DNA of 24,736 nt, from NCBI GenBank assembly GCA_036009105.1, contig DASYMJ010000163.1, positions 1 to 24,736 of the forward strand. The letters run 5' to 3'. This stretch comes from JAFAVZ01 sp036009105 (lineage in GTDB: Bacteria > Acidobacteriota > Thermoanaerobaculia > Gp7-AA8). The notes under the pieces were generated by a model. The model searched no databases and was not told the DNA's origin. It saw only the letters and a list, made by a program, of their open reading frames with translations. The position numbers were made by a program, and so were the translations under genes. Positions 1 to 8,741 of this stretch are shown here, one piece after another. Positions within the stretch are counted from its first letter, which is position 1; every line of letters begins with the position of its first letter.

Positions 1-1200
1 TGACGCCTTCCCCGGCCCGGTGTTGATCGGCTGCGTATCGGGCGTGATGCCCTGGTTCACCGCGCCCGCGCGCAGCTCGGCCGAATCCGCCTTCTCCGCC
101 GGGTCCTCTTTCATCAGCTTCAGCCGGAGGGCGGTGGCAGCCTTGATCAGCGCGTTGCTGAGCTTCTCGGTGTCGTCGATGGGGAAGGAGTCGTGGAAGG
201 ACGTGCCGGCGCTCGTATTGGGGAGCAGCTTCTGGATCTCCGCCGCGATCATCGCCGGCGAGGCGGGCGCGCCCGGATTCTCGTCGCTCCAGCCGAGGAG
301 CACGGCGCAATTGGTGCGCGCCGGGTCGTCCACGATCTCCAGCAGTTGCTTCCACGGCGGTTTGCCCGCGTCCTCGCGGCTGACCACGATGATTGACGCC
401 TGGCGCTCGTTGCGGGCCCTGTCCAGCTCGGCGCGCAGGTTCTTCAGGTCGGGGACGATCTCCTGCCAGTACACCCCGCTCGCGGTGTTCTGTTTCGCCA
501 CCCCGTCGAAGATGCTGCCGATGTTCGGCCCGCTCTCGTCCGGCTTCCACTGCGTCTTCTTTTCGTGCAGCACGGTCAGGGTGAGGTGGTAGGGCTGGGG
601 CGCCGGGTTGTGGAAGAAGTTCGGCAGGTCCTCGAACTTCAGGTCGTCCGGCCACGCCGGCAATTTCGAGGCGCGCTGCGCGTTGCCGATGAGGCTCACC
701 AGTTTGGTGATGACCTGGTCGTACGCCTCCGGGTAGGTCTGGCGCAGCTTGTTCAGGTGCATCAGGCCGGCCGTGTTGTAAGCGTCGGGAAATCCCTTCG
801 GCTGGTAATACCTGGCCAGCGCCTGGGGCAGCTCGCGCTTCGGCGCCCCCACGTCCCAGATCACCGGGATGATCACCACCTGGTCGTCCACGAGGTTGCC
901 GGCTTTCTGCAGCCGCTTCTGGAACACGGCGAATTCCTTCGCGCAATACGGGCTGTCCAGGAACTGCGGGGAACAGAAGCAGACCAGGACGCGGATGGTG
1001 CGGACGGCGGTGCCCAGCGCCTTCTCCCAATCCTCGCCGTTCTGGATGTTGGTCGAGTCGAGGAAGCCGATTTCCTGAAGGTCGTTCTCCTGGATGCTCG
1101 CCGCGGAACGCACCTCCTGGCGGAGCTCGTTCGCCACGTCGGTCAGCCGCGACTTGACGTCGTCGAACCGGGCGTAACTGATGAAGAACCGGGGGGGCAC
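1..1200 (-). CDS. TIR-domain protein, FxsC-like (C-terminus beyond window)
   Basis: The minus strand is open from a GTG at 1200 to the window edge, giving 400 residues without a stop. The N-terminus has TIR box 1 (RFFISYA, residues 4-10) and, after a hydrophobic strand, SPQFLDSPYCAKEF (77-90), in which E89 sits where TIR NADases carry the catalytic glutamate. The stretch PVIWDVG followed by the QALARYYQP-type segment and a second conserved domain (about 200-365) match my memory of the actinobacterial 'TIR-like protein FxsC', a partner of radical-SAM FxSxx-COOH peptide cassettes. A plain defence TIR protein is the alternative. GTG 1200 is chosen because there is no other in-frame start downstream of the promoter and a TATACT -10 box ends 9 nt upstream. 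It is divergent from asnS. Its 3' neighbours, which would show fxsA/fxsB, are not visible. The TIR call is firm; the FxsC assignment is moderate. Confidence 0.75.
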   Translation of the reverse strand, partial: MPPRFFISYARFDDVKSRLTDVANELRQEVRSAASIQENDLQEIGFLDSTNIQNGEDWEKALGTAVRTIRVLVCFCSPQFLDSPYCAKEFAVFQKRLQKAGNLVDDQVVIIPVIWDVGAPKRELPQALARYYQPKGFPDAYNTAGLMHLNKLRQTYPEAYDQVITKLVSLIGNAQRASKLPAWPDDLKFEDLPNFFHNPAPQPYHLTLTVLHEKKTQWKPDESGPNIGSIFDGVAKQNTASGVYWQEIVPDLKNLRAELDRARNERQASIIVVSREDAGKPPWKQLLEIVDDPARTNCAVLLGWSDENPGAPASPAMIAAEIQKLLPNTSAGTSFHDSFPIDDTEKLSNALIKAATALRLKLMKEDPAEKADSAELRAGAVNQGITPDTQPINTGPGKAS

Positions 1201-1209
1201 GGTGCCCTG

Positions 1210-1217
1210 AGTATAAT
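1210..1217. promoter_or_regulatory. Overlapping divergent -10 boxes (TIR gene / asnS)
   Basis: The octamer AGTATAAT reads TATAAT on the plus strand (1212-1217), ending 10 nt before the asnS ATG at 1228. On the minus strand it reads TATACT (1215-1210), ending 9 nt before the GTG at 1200. Neither side has a recognisable -35 at 17 nt or a Shine-Dalgarno. Transcription would begin at or within a few bases of each start codon, so both mRNAs are predicted to be leaderless. Four bases are shared by the two boxes. Confidence 0.65.
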
Positions 1218-1227
1218 CCGCCCCCTT

Positions 1228-2523
<1,296 letters not shown>

Positions 2524-2540
2524 CGCTGCGCGTCACGGGG

Positions 2541-2613
2541 ATTGAGAATTGAGAATCGAGAATTGAGAATGACGCCGTGACTGATTCTCAATTCTCAATT
2601 CTCAATTCTCAAT
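2541..2613 (+). repeat. Heptamer inverted repeat 1 (AATTCTC units)
   Basis: The arms at 2541-2570 and 2584-2613 are 30 nt each and complementary at 29 positions (C2557 opposite A2597 is the mismatch). The loop is 13 nt. Each arm is a run of about four 7-bp units (ATTGAGA on the left, ATTCTCA on the right). The AT-rich arms contrast sharply with the GC-rich surroundings. The proposed RNase J GTG (2577-2579) lies inside the loop, and the right arm is read as codons 3-13 of that gene. In RNA the repeat could form a long hairpin presenting the start codon in its loop. Confidence 0.9.
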
Positions 2614-4241
2614 TGCCTCTCCGGGTCATCCCCCTCGGCGGCCTGGGCGAGATCGGCATGAACCTCATGGTCTACGAGTATGGCGACCACGCCGTGCTCG
2701 TGGACTGCGGGATGATGTTCCCCGACTCGGCCACGCTCGGCGTCGATGTCATCGTCCCGGACATGACGTATCTCTTCGAGAACGCGCACAAGTTCCGCGC
2801 CGTCTTTCTCACCCACGGCCACGAGGACCACATCGGCGCGCTGCCGTTCCTCATCGAGCGCCTGCCCCTCCCCATCTACGGCATGCCGCTCACCCTCGGC
2901 TTCGTGCGGGACAAGTTCCAGGAATTCGGCCTGGAAGGCGACCTCCGCCCCCTGCAGCCGCGCGACGTGGTCGAGGCCGGCCCCTTCGTCGTGGAGGCCC
3001 TGCGCGTGACGCACTCCATCGTCGACGCCCTCGGCTACGCGCTCACCACGCCGCTCGGCACCATCATCCACACCGGCGACTTCAAGATCGACCACACGCC
3101 GGTCGATGCGAAGCCGACCGACCTGCAGCGCTTCGCCCACCACGGCGAGCTCGGCGTGCTGCTCCTCGTCAGCGACTCCACCAACGCGCTCGTCCCCGGC
3201 CACGGTCCCTCGGAGCGGGTGGTGGGAGGCGGGCTCGATCGCGTCTTCAGCCAGGCCAAGGGACGCATCCTCGTCACCACCTTCGCCTCGCACATCCACC
3301 GCGTGCAGCAGGTCATCGACGTGGCGCGCAAGTTCAAGCGGAAGGTCTTTCTCGTCGGCCGCTCGCTGGTGGACAACATGGAGACCGCCGAGCGCCTCGG
3401 CTACGTCCGCTTCCCCCGCGAGGCGCGCGCGAGCTCGATCGATCTCGATCCGCGCGAGCTGGTGATCATGACCACCGGCACCCAGGGCGAGCCCTCCTCG
3501 GCCCTCTCCCGGATGGCCGTGGGGGAGCACAAGCAGGTGCAGATCGAGAAGGGAGACGTGGTGGTGATCTCCGCGCGGACCATTCCGGGCAACGAGCGCC
3601 ACGTCTCGCACCTCATCGACAACCTCTACCGGCGCGGCGCGGACGTCGTCTCGCACGAGCAGCCGGACGTCCACGTCTCCGGCCACGCCTGCGAGGAAGA
3701 GCTGAAGCTGATGCTCAACGTGACCAGGCCGAAGTTCTTCATCCCCATGCACGGCACGCTGCGGCACCTCATTCACCACGCGCGCATCGCCAAGAGCGTC
3801 GGCGTGCGGCACGGCGTGGTGATCACCAACGGCCAGGTGGCCTCGATCGACGGCGACCAGATCAACGTGCTCGAGGAGCGGGTGCCGAGCGGCAAGGTCT
3901 TCATCGACGCGGAGGCGGAGGAGGTGCCGGAAGTCGTGGTCCGCGACCGCCAGCACCTGGCCGAGGATGGGTTCGTGATCGTGGTGGTGGCGATCGACAG
4001 CGCGGGCGTGGTGATCCGCGACCCGGAGCTGATCACGCGCGGCCTGGTGCACGTCGACGCGAGCCAGGAGCTGCTCGACGAAGTGCGCGCCGAGCTCGTT
4101 GGCATGCTTACCGAAATGCCCCGCGAAGAGCTGCGCGATCTGGAACTGGTGCAGGAACGGATGCGCGCCCTGCTGAAGCGCTACTTCCGCAAGAACATGG
4201 GCCGGCGGCCGCTGATCCTGCCGGTGGTTTGGGAGATGTGA
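2577..4241 (+). CDS. rnj: Ribonuclease J
   Basis: This is a 554-residue metallo-beta-lactamase/beta-CASP ribonuclease with 5' exo- and endonuclease activity in mRNA turnover and rRNA processing. Visible motifs: zinc site HGHEDH (80-85, within LTHGHEDHIGALPF), VTHSIVDA, HTGDFKID, beta-CASP segments SDSTNAL and TTGTQGEPSSALSRM, and C-terminal MHGTLRHL. Length is normal for RNase J1/J2. The first 12 residues come from heptamer repeat 1 and are not family-conserved; conserved sequence starts at LRVIPLGGLGEIG. A TTG at 2613, just outside the repeat, is an alternative start that would remove the repeat-encoded tail. No clear Shine-Dalgarno precedes either start. The gene is co-directional with asnS upstream and uppP downstream and ends before a terminator at 4288-4312. 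Confidence 0.95.
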   Translation: MTDSQFSILNSQLPLRVIPLGGLGEIGMNLMVYEYGDHAVLVDCGMMFPDSATLGVDVIVPDMTYLFENAHKFRAVFLTHGHEDHIGALPFLIERLPLPIYGMPLTLGFVRDKFQEFGLEGDLRPLQPRDVVEAGPFVVEALRVTHSIVDALGYALTTPLGTIIHTGDFKIDHTPVDAKPTDLQRFAHHGELGVLLLVSDSTNALVPGHGPSERVVGGGLDRVFSQAKGRILVTTFASHIHRVQQVIDVARKFKRKVFLVGRSLVDNMETAERLGYVRFPREARASSIDLDPRELVIMTTGTQGEPSSALSRMAVGEHKQVQIEKGDVVVISARTIPGNERHVSHLIDNLYRRGADVVSHEQPDVHVSGHACEEELKLMLNVTRPKFFIPMHGTLRHLIHHARIAKSVGVRHGVVITNGQVASIDGDQINVLEERVPSGKVFIDAEAEEVPEVVVRDRQHLAEDGFVIVVVAIDSAGVVIRDPELITRGLVHVDASQELLDEVRAELVGMLTEMPREELRDLELVQERMRALLKRYFRKNMGRRPLILPVVWEM

Positions 4242-4257
4242 GGAGGCGAAATTGAAA

Positions 4258-4330
4258 ATGGAAAATTGAAAATTGAAAACGAAGGTGGCGGCGCATCGCG
4301 CCGCGCTTTTTTCAATTTTCAATTTTCAAT
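4258..4330 (+). repeat. Heptamer inverted repeat 2 (AATTTTC units)
   Basis: The left arm 4258-4279 and right arm 4309-4330 are complementary at 21 of 22 positions. A further heptamer extends the left side to 4251. The units are ATTGAAA (left, one variant ATGGAAA) and TTTCAAT (right). A GC-rich hairpin plus T-run sits between the arms. The repeat lies between RNase J (stop at 4241) and the uppP Shine-Dalgarno (4334). Same design as repeat 1, with a different unit sequence. Confidence 0.9.
4288..4312 (+). terminator. Intrinsic terminator after RNase J
   Basis: A perfect 7-bp stem GCGGCGC/GCGCCGC (4288-4294 with 4298-4304) with an ATC loop is followed by GC and six T residues (4307-4312). The T-run is also the start of the right arm of heptamer repeat 2. 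If the repeat arms pair first, the terminator hairpin would sit at the tip of a longer stem. Confidence 0.75.
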
Positions 4331-4342
4331 TCGAGGTGACGT

Positions 4343-5170
4343 TTGACCATCATCCAAGCCATCGTCCTCGGCCTCATCCAGGGCCTCACCGAATTCATCC
4401 CCATCTCCTCCACCGCCCACCTCGAGATCGTCCCCATGCTCCTCGGGTGGGGGGATCCGGGGGCGGCGGCGAGTGCGGTGATCCAGTTCGGCACGCTCCT
4501 CGCCGCGATCATCTACTTCTTCCGCGACATCGTCCGCCTCATCGCCGGCTTCTTCCGCGGGCTGGTCACGCGCCGGCCGCTGGCGGATACCGACTCGCGC
4601 GAGGCGTGGCTCGTCGTCATCGGCACCATCCCCATCGTCATCCTCGGCTTGCTGCTCAAGAAGCACATCGAATCGACGTTCCGCGGACTGTGGATCGTGA
4701 CGGCGATGGTGATCATCATCGCCATCCTCATGCAGGCCGCCGAACGGTATGCGAAGCGGCAGCAGCTGCGCGAGTTCGAGCAGCTGAACGTGGGCGATGC
4801 TGTGACGATCGGCCTCGGGCAATGCCTGGCGCTGGTCCCCGGCGCGTCGCGCAGCGGCTCGACCATCATGACCGCGCTCTTCCGGAAAGTGGAGCGCGCC
4901 ACGGCGGCCCGCTTCTCGTTCCTGATGAGCATCCCCGCCGTCGGCGGCGCCGGCGTGCTGGAGCTCGTCCACGAGCGCAGCCACCTCGCCTCGCTCGGCT
5001 GGACGTCCATCATCGTTTCCATCGTGGTCGCCTTCATCTCCGGCTACGCCTCGATCTGGTTCCTGCTGCGGTATCTGAAGACGCACACCACCCACGTCTT
5101 CATCTATTACCGCTACGCCCTCGGCGCGGTGATGATCGCGCTGCTGGCGAGCGGCTATCTGAAAGGGTGA
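4343..5170 (+). CDS. uppP: Undecaprenyl-diphosphatase UppP (BacA family)
   Basis: This 275-residue polytopic membrane enzyme removes a phosphate from undecaprenyl diphosphate, recycling the lipid carrier for peptidoglycan and surface glycans; the family is linked to bacitracin resistance. Motif 1 is QGLTEFIPISSTAHL (13-27); most homologues have SSSGHL, so STAH is a variant. Motif 2 is PGASRSGST (166-174). Several hydrophobic spans are visible (for example VVIGTIPIVILGLLL and VTAMVIIIAILM). TTG 4343 is chosen because GAGGTG (4334-4339) is a well-placed Shine-Dalgarno and the protein begins at the usual MTIIQAIVLGLIQG. It is the last plus-strand gene before a convergent minus-strand operon. A link to the glycosyltransferases at 15-18 kb is only inferred. 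Confidence 0.96.
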   Translation: MTIIQAIVLGLIQGLTEFIPISSTAHLEIVPMLLGWGDPGAAASAVIQFGTLLAAIIYFFRDIVRLIAGFFRGLVTRRPLADTDSREAWLVVIGTIPIVILGLLLKKHIESTFRGLWIVTAMVIIIAILMQAAERYAKRQQLREFEQLNVGDAVTIGLGQCLALVPGASRSGSTIMTALFRKVERATAARFSFLMSIPAVGGAGVLELVHERSHLASLGWTSIIVSIVVAFISGYASIWFLLRYLKTHTTHVFIYYRYALGAVMIALLASGYLKG

Positions 5171-5184
5171 GCGGACGTCCGCTC
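5169..5184. terminator. Perfect palindrome between convergent genes
   Basis: GAGCGGACGTCCGCTC is a 16-nt perfect palindrome overlapping the uppP stop codon, 8 nt before the stop of the convergent CXXCH protein gene (5193). It has no T-run, so it is at best a weak or factor-assisted bidirectional terminator. Confidence 0.35.
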
Positions 5185-5192
5185 TCCGGACG

Positions 5193-6554
5193 CTACTTCG
5201 AGTGCACCGGCGCTTTGCCGGTGGCGAGGAACTCGCGCAGGATCTCCATCCGATGCGGCAGGAAGACGTCCTGCACGGCGGGGGAGAGGCGGAAGCGGGT
5301 CTTCGGTCCGCCGTCGCCGTCCAGCAGCTCGCCGCGCTCGGTCACATGCTCCACGCCGAGGGCCGGGGGGAAGAGGACGCCTTCTCCGATGGGGCCGCTC
5401 AACACGTGGCAGCCGACGCAGTTCTGCGTTTCCGCGCGGTTGATCAGCTGCAGCGGCGTGAGCGAGCTGCCGGCACGGGTCAGCTCGGCCTGGATGCGGT
5501 TCGAGAAGTCCTTGCCGGCCGGCGTGTTCTGCGAGGCGGCGAACGGGCCGTCGTAGATGAAAGCCAGGCCGCCCGGATCGCTCTCGTGCATGAGGTACTT
5601 CGGCGAGAGCTGCATGAAGAAGAGGTTCACGTCGCGAATGGCCAGGGTCGCCACCTGCGTCACGAACTCGTCCCGGAACCGCGTGGCCAGCTCGCTCGTG
5701 TCGTTGCCGTCGAAGAGGCGGCCGTGCGGCATGTTCTCCAGCCCGTCGGGCATCATCATCAGGCGGCAGTCGCCGCCGCTGCATTCGGTGGAGGTGCGGA
5801 ACTGGTAGAAGCGCGTGCTGTTGTCCGCCTGCCCGACCGTCATCTGCGCCGTCCGGGCGCGGCCGCCGCCCGCGCCGTAGTGATCGGGATCGATCACCGG
5901 CTCGAAGCCGTCGATGCCGGTGAAGAAGAAGCGCTCCAGCCGCGCGCGCCGCTCGGAGATCGAGCTGACCGATGAGAGGTCGGCCCAGAACTGCGCCACC
6001 GGTTTGCAGCCGGCCAGGCCCGCCTGCCCATTCGGGTTGGGCAGCACCGCCTCGAAGATGATGTGCAGCGTGTCTTTCGCCTGCCCCACCCGGGCGTAAA
6101 CGATGCGGTACTCGCCGCAGTTCGCGCCGTCCGCCGGCGCGAGATCGAAGCGGTTCATGATGGCGATGGGGATGTAGTCCGGCGCCCCGAAGGGATCGCT
6201 CAGCGCCAGCTTCCCCTCGGGCGTGGGGCAGCGGCGGGGAAAGCCGTTGAAGGATGCCTTGCCGTCCGTGGTGAAGTCATCGCAGTGCGGCGCATCCGGG
6301 GAGACCAGGCCGGGCTTCGCGTTCTGGGTGTCGAACCACTGCTGGTACAACTGCAGGGCGGTGGTGCGCGTGCCGCTCCGCTCCACCAGCGCGGTCAGGA
6401 AGCGCTCGAACGGGAAGCCGTCCAGGATGGCCTTGTCGGTGACGGCGAAGGAGCGCGTCGGATTCAGCGCGAGGGCGGCGGCCGGATTGTAGGAGCGCCG
6501 CCGCGCGCCGACGAGCGCCAACAGGATCACCGCCGATAAGAGCGCGCGTCTCAT
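5193..6554 (-). CDS. Secreted protein with one CXXCH haem-type motif, function unknown
   Basis: The protein has 453 residues. It starts with a basic then hydrophobic signal-like stretch (MRRALLSAVILLALVGA) followed by RRR. A single CVGCH motif (379-383) in QNCVGCHVLSG suggests covalent haem c attachment, with a possible axial Met near HRMEIL at about 435. Other cysteines (91, 109, 146, 183, 258, 263) could form disulfides after export. The 330 residues before the motif match no family I can name, so this is not a simple small cytochrome. The ATG overlaps the upstream S41 peptidase stop by 4 nt (ATGA), implying translational coupling and a joint envelope role. Electron transfer is possible but unproven. 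Confidence 0.8.
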   Translation of the reverse strand: MRRALLSAVILLALVGARRRSYNPAAALALNPTRSFAVTDKAILDGFPFERFLTALVERSGTRTTALQLYQQWFDTQNAKPGLVSPDAPHCDDFTTDGKASFNGFPRRCPTPEGKLALSDPFGAPDYIPIAIMNRFDLAPADGANCGEYRIVYARVGQAKDTLHIIFEAVLPNPNGQAGLAGCKPVAQFWADLSSVSSISERRARLERFFFTGIDGFEPVIDPDHYGAGGGRARTAQMTVGQADNSTRFYQFRTSTECSGGDCRLMMMPDGLENMPHGRLFDGNDTSELATRFRDEFVTQVATLAIRDVNLFFMQLSPKYLMHESDPGGLAFIYDGPFAASQNTPAGKDFSNRIQAELTRAGSSLTPLQLINRAETQNCVGCHVLSGPIGEGVLFPPALGVEHVTERGELLDGDGGPKTRFRLSPAVQDVFLPHRMEILREFLATGKAPVHSK

Positions 6555-8734
6555 GGTTTCGTTTGATACGAATGTGCATCGCGAAGCGTTGCCGTGGCAA
6601 GAGCGACCGCGGCTTCCAGCTCCTCATCCCGCCCGGCGCGGATGCCGGCCACGGTCGGCGCCACCTTCACTTCCGGGACGAGCCCCACGCGCTGCAACTG
6701 CCGGCCGTCGGCGTGGCGGACGTCGTGGCCGGTCATGTTCACCCGCAGAGCGCCGGGGAGGTAGAACCAGGTGACGTCGCCGTCCGCGCCGGCGGTCTGG
6801 CTGCCCACGAAGCGCGTGCCGCTGGCGGCCTGCAGCCAGAGGCCGGTGTGCTCGGCCTGGCTGATGGTCCGCTCGTCGACGAGCATGAACGTCGTGCCCG
6901 CGTATTTGGGCTTGGACGATTGCGGCAGCTCCTGCCGGAACTCGATGGTGAAGTCGGTCTCGTTGCCGATCGGCGCCTGCACCAGCTTGCGCCGGAAGAT
7001 GGCCCCGACCTTCGCCCCGCGGGTGTTGAAGCGGCCGATCATCGGATAGGCCACCGCGTTCGGATAGCCGCGCATGTCGAAGATGATGCTCTTCGTGCCG
7101 CGCATCGCCTCCAACATGGCGTCGATCCGGGCCACGGTGAGCACGCGCAGGTCGACGTAGCCCAAGTCTCCGTTAATGAGGCGCCACGGCTCGCTTTTTG
7201 GGGCATTGCCGTACCAGGAGCGCTTGCGCACGGCTCGGAGCCCGCGGCGCGTCCCATCCGCCTTCTCCACCACGGCGAGGCCGGTGGAGCCTTCCTCGCC
7301 GCCGGTCATGCGCAGGCTGAGGAGATAGCGCAGGCCGGCCGGCGTGGAGGCGGTGAGCCAGCGGGAGAGGCGCGTCGCGCGCGCGGCGGCCGGCTCGCCG
7401 TCGATGGAGATGAGCTCGTCGCCGACGGTGAAGCCGTACGCGGCCTGCTCGTCGAGCAGGCGGGTCACGATCCAGCGATGCTCGACCTGCCGCACTTCGA
7501 TCGGCATCGGCGAGCGTCCGCCGGTGACGCGCGCCACGGCCGGCGTGCCGGAGACGCCGGTGTGGGTGTCCTCGACATTGCGCATGATGCCGATCGCCGC
7601 GGCCGTGTATTCGTCCTGATCCCTCGCGCGCAGCATTTCGTCGACCGCCCGCGGCAGTACGGCGTCCCAGTCGCCGATCAGGTCGAGGTAGGGATAGAAG
7701 TAGTGGACAATCCCCCACATCCGCGCCGCGGCAAGCAGCCGGTACTCGACCGGCGGATAGGCCATCTCCGGATAGCGCTCGTCCGCCCGCCACTGCAGGT
7801 CACCCAGCCGGGCCGCGCGCCGCTCGTGCGGCGCAGGCGCCGGTCCGCGCAGCAGCTCCTTTGCCTTTGCCATGCCCTTGCCCGGCCCCACCACCGCGTC
7901 CGCCCCGCCCTCCCACCCCTCCAGCGCCTGGGCGGTGCGGATCCACGCCTTGTACCCGCCCGCGAGCGGCACCTCCATCCGCGACGGCGCCCGGTTCAAC
8001 GGCCCTTCCGCCACGATCTGCGCGGCGCCGCTCTCCTGCAGCGCGCGCACGAAGGGAGGCACGGGCGTGACGGAGTCGATCACGAAGACGACGCGCTTCG
8101 TCTTTGCGTCCGCCGAAGCCAGCCACACTTTCGGCGGCACGGTGAAGAACGCGGTGTAGTAGCCGCGCGACGAGCCGTCATCCTGCGGCCGGTAACCGGA
8201 ATGCATCACCTGCCGCTCCGCCGGCCGCGAGCTTTCCCGCGTGACGGGGAGCTCCTCCAGCATGAAAAACTCCGCTTCCGGATTGCCCGTGCGGAGGTCG
8301 ACGATGATGTTCTCCGCCTTCGCCAGCTCGTCCTCACGATCCGCGAAACGCATCGCCCCTTCGAGCCCTTGGTACGGACGCAGGTCCAGATACAGCGGTG
8401 TCATCCCGAGCCCCGCGGAGGGCGAAGAATCCCCCGGCAGGATCGATGGAAATCCTTCGCCGGCTTCGCGCCTGCTGATGACGGTGGCAGGATCGCCGAG
8501 CGCGCCGAGCATCCTGCGCAACGCCTCGATCCGCTCCGCATCGCCCGCCGCCGCCCGCACCCGCGGCACGGCCGCCACGAACGCCCCATCCCAATCGACG
8601 TCGCGGTCATACAGATAAGGATGGTGATAGCGCACCGCCGACCAGAGGCGGATCAGCTCGCAGAGGCGCCCGGTCTCGTCGGCGGCGGCAGGAAAGGCGA
8701 GGAGCAGGAGCAGCAGGAGCGGCCGGAGGCGCAT
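6551..8734 (-). CDS. Secreted S41-family (tail-specific protease-like) peptidase
   Basis: The 727-residue protein has a signal peptide (MRLRPLLLLLLLAFPAAA). Two similar helical modules contain aromatic motifs, WSAVRYHHPYL (about 31-41) and MWGIVHYFYPYLDL (mid-protein), typical of large S41 proteins with a duplicated N-terminal region. A PDZ-like segment follows (VGDELISIDGEPAAAR), then the S41 core (GYVDLRVL, IIFDMRGYPN). The likely nucleophile is S625 in ERTISQAEHTGLW, followed by GSQTAGADGDVTWFYLPG. It would act outside the cytoplasm on peptides or protein C-termini; the substrate is unknown. Its ATG lies 7 nt after the ftcD stop, and its own stop overlaps the next gene's start, so it is internal to an operon. 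GATAAT 6 nt upstream coincides with the ftcD stop and may be chance. Confidence 0.92.
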   Translation of the reverse strand: MRLRPLLLLLLLAFPAAADETGRLCELIRLWSAVRYHHPYLYDRDVDWDGAFVAAVPRVRAAAGDAERIEALRRMLGALGDPATVISRREAGEGFPSILPGDSSPSAGLGMTPLYLDLRPYQGLEGAMRFADREDELAKAENIIVDLRTGNPEAEFFMLEELPVTRESSRPAERQVMHSGYRPQDDGSSRGYYTAFFTVPPKVWLASADAKTKRVVFVIDSVTPVPPFVRALQESGAAQIVAEGPLNRAPSRMEVPLAGGYKAWIRTAQALEGWEGGADAVVGPGKGMAKAKELLRGPAPAPHERRAARLGDLQWRADERYPEMAYPPVEYRLLAAARMWGIVHYFYPYLDLIGDWDAVLPRAVDEMLRARDQDEYTAAAIGIMRNVEDTHTGVSGTPAVARVTGGRSPMPIEVRQVEHRWIVTRLLDEQAAYGFTVGDELISIDGEPAAARATRLSRWLTASTPAGLRYLLSLRMTGGEEGSTGLAVVEKADGTRRGLRAVRKRSWYGNAPKSEPWRLINGDLGYVDLRVLTVARIDAMLEAMRGTKSIIFDMRGYPNAVAYPMIGRFNTRGAKVGAIFRRKLVQAPIGNETDFTIEFRQELPQSSKPKYAGTTFMLVDERTISQAEHTGLWLQAASGTRFVGSQTAGADGDVTWFYLPGALRVNMTGHDVRHADGRQLQRVGLVPEVKVAPTVAGIRAGRDEELEAAVALATATLRDAHSYQTKP

Positions 8735-8741
8735 CCTTCCA

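Noticed and set aside
565..1227. N-terminal extension of asnS giving a 652-residue frame
   Set aside because: This part is antisense to the TIR gene, has no AsnRS similarity, and the -10 box and normal family start are at 1212-1228.
2541..2614. Heptamer repeats as a mini CRISPR array
   Set aside because: The units are 7 bp and contiguous, with no spacers, no 20-40 nt repeat and no cas genes.
2595..4322. A 575-residue minus-strand frame
   Set aside because: Antisense shadow of RNase J; composition dominated by His/Asp/Val/Leu/Arg without domain signals.
4273..5556. A 427-residue plus-strand frame over uppP
   Set aside because: Arg/His/Pro-rich shadow; uppP in another frame has all family motifs and a Shine-Dalgarno.
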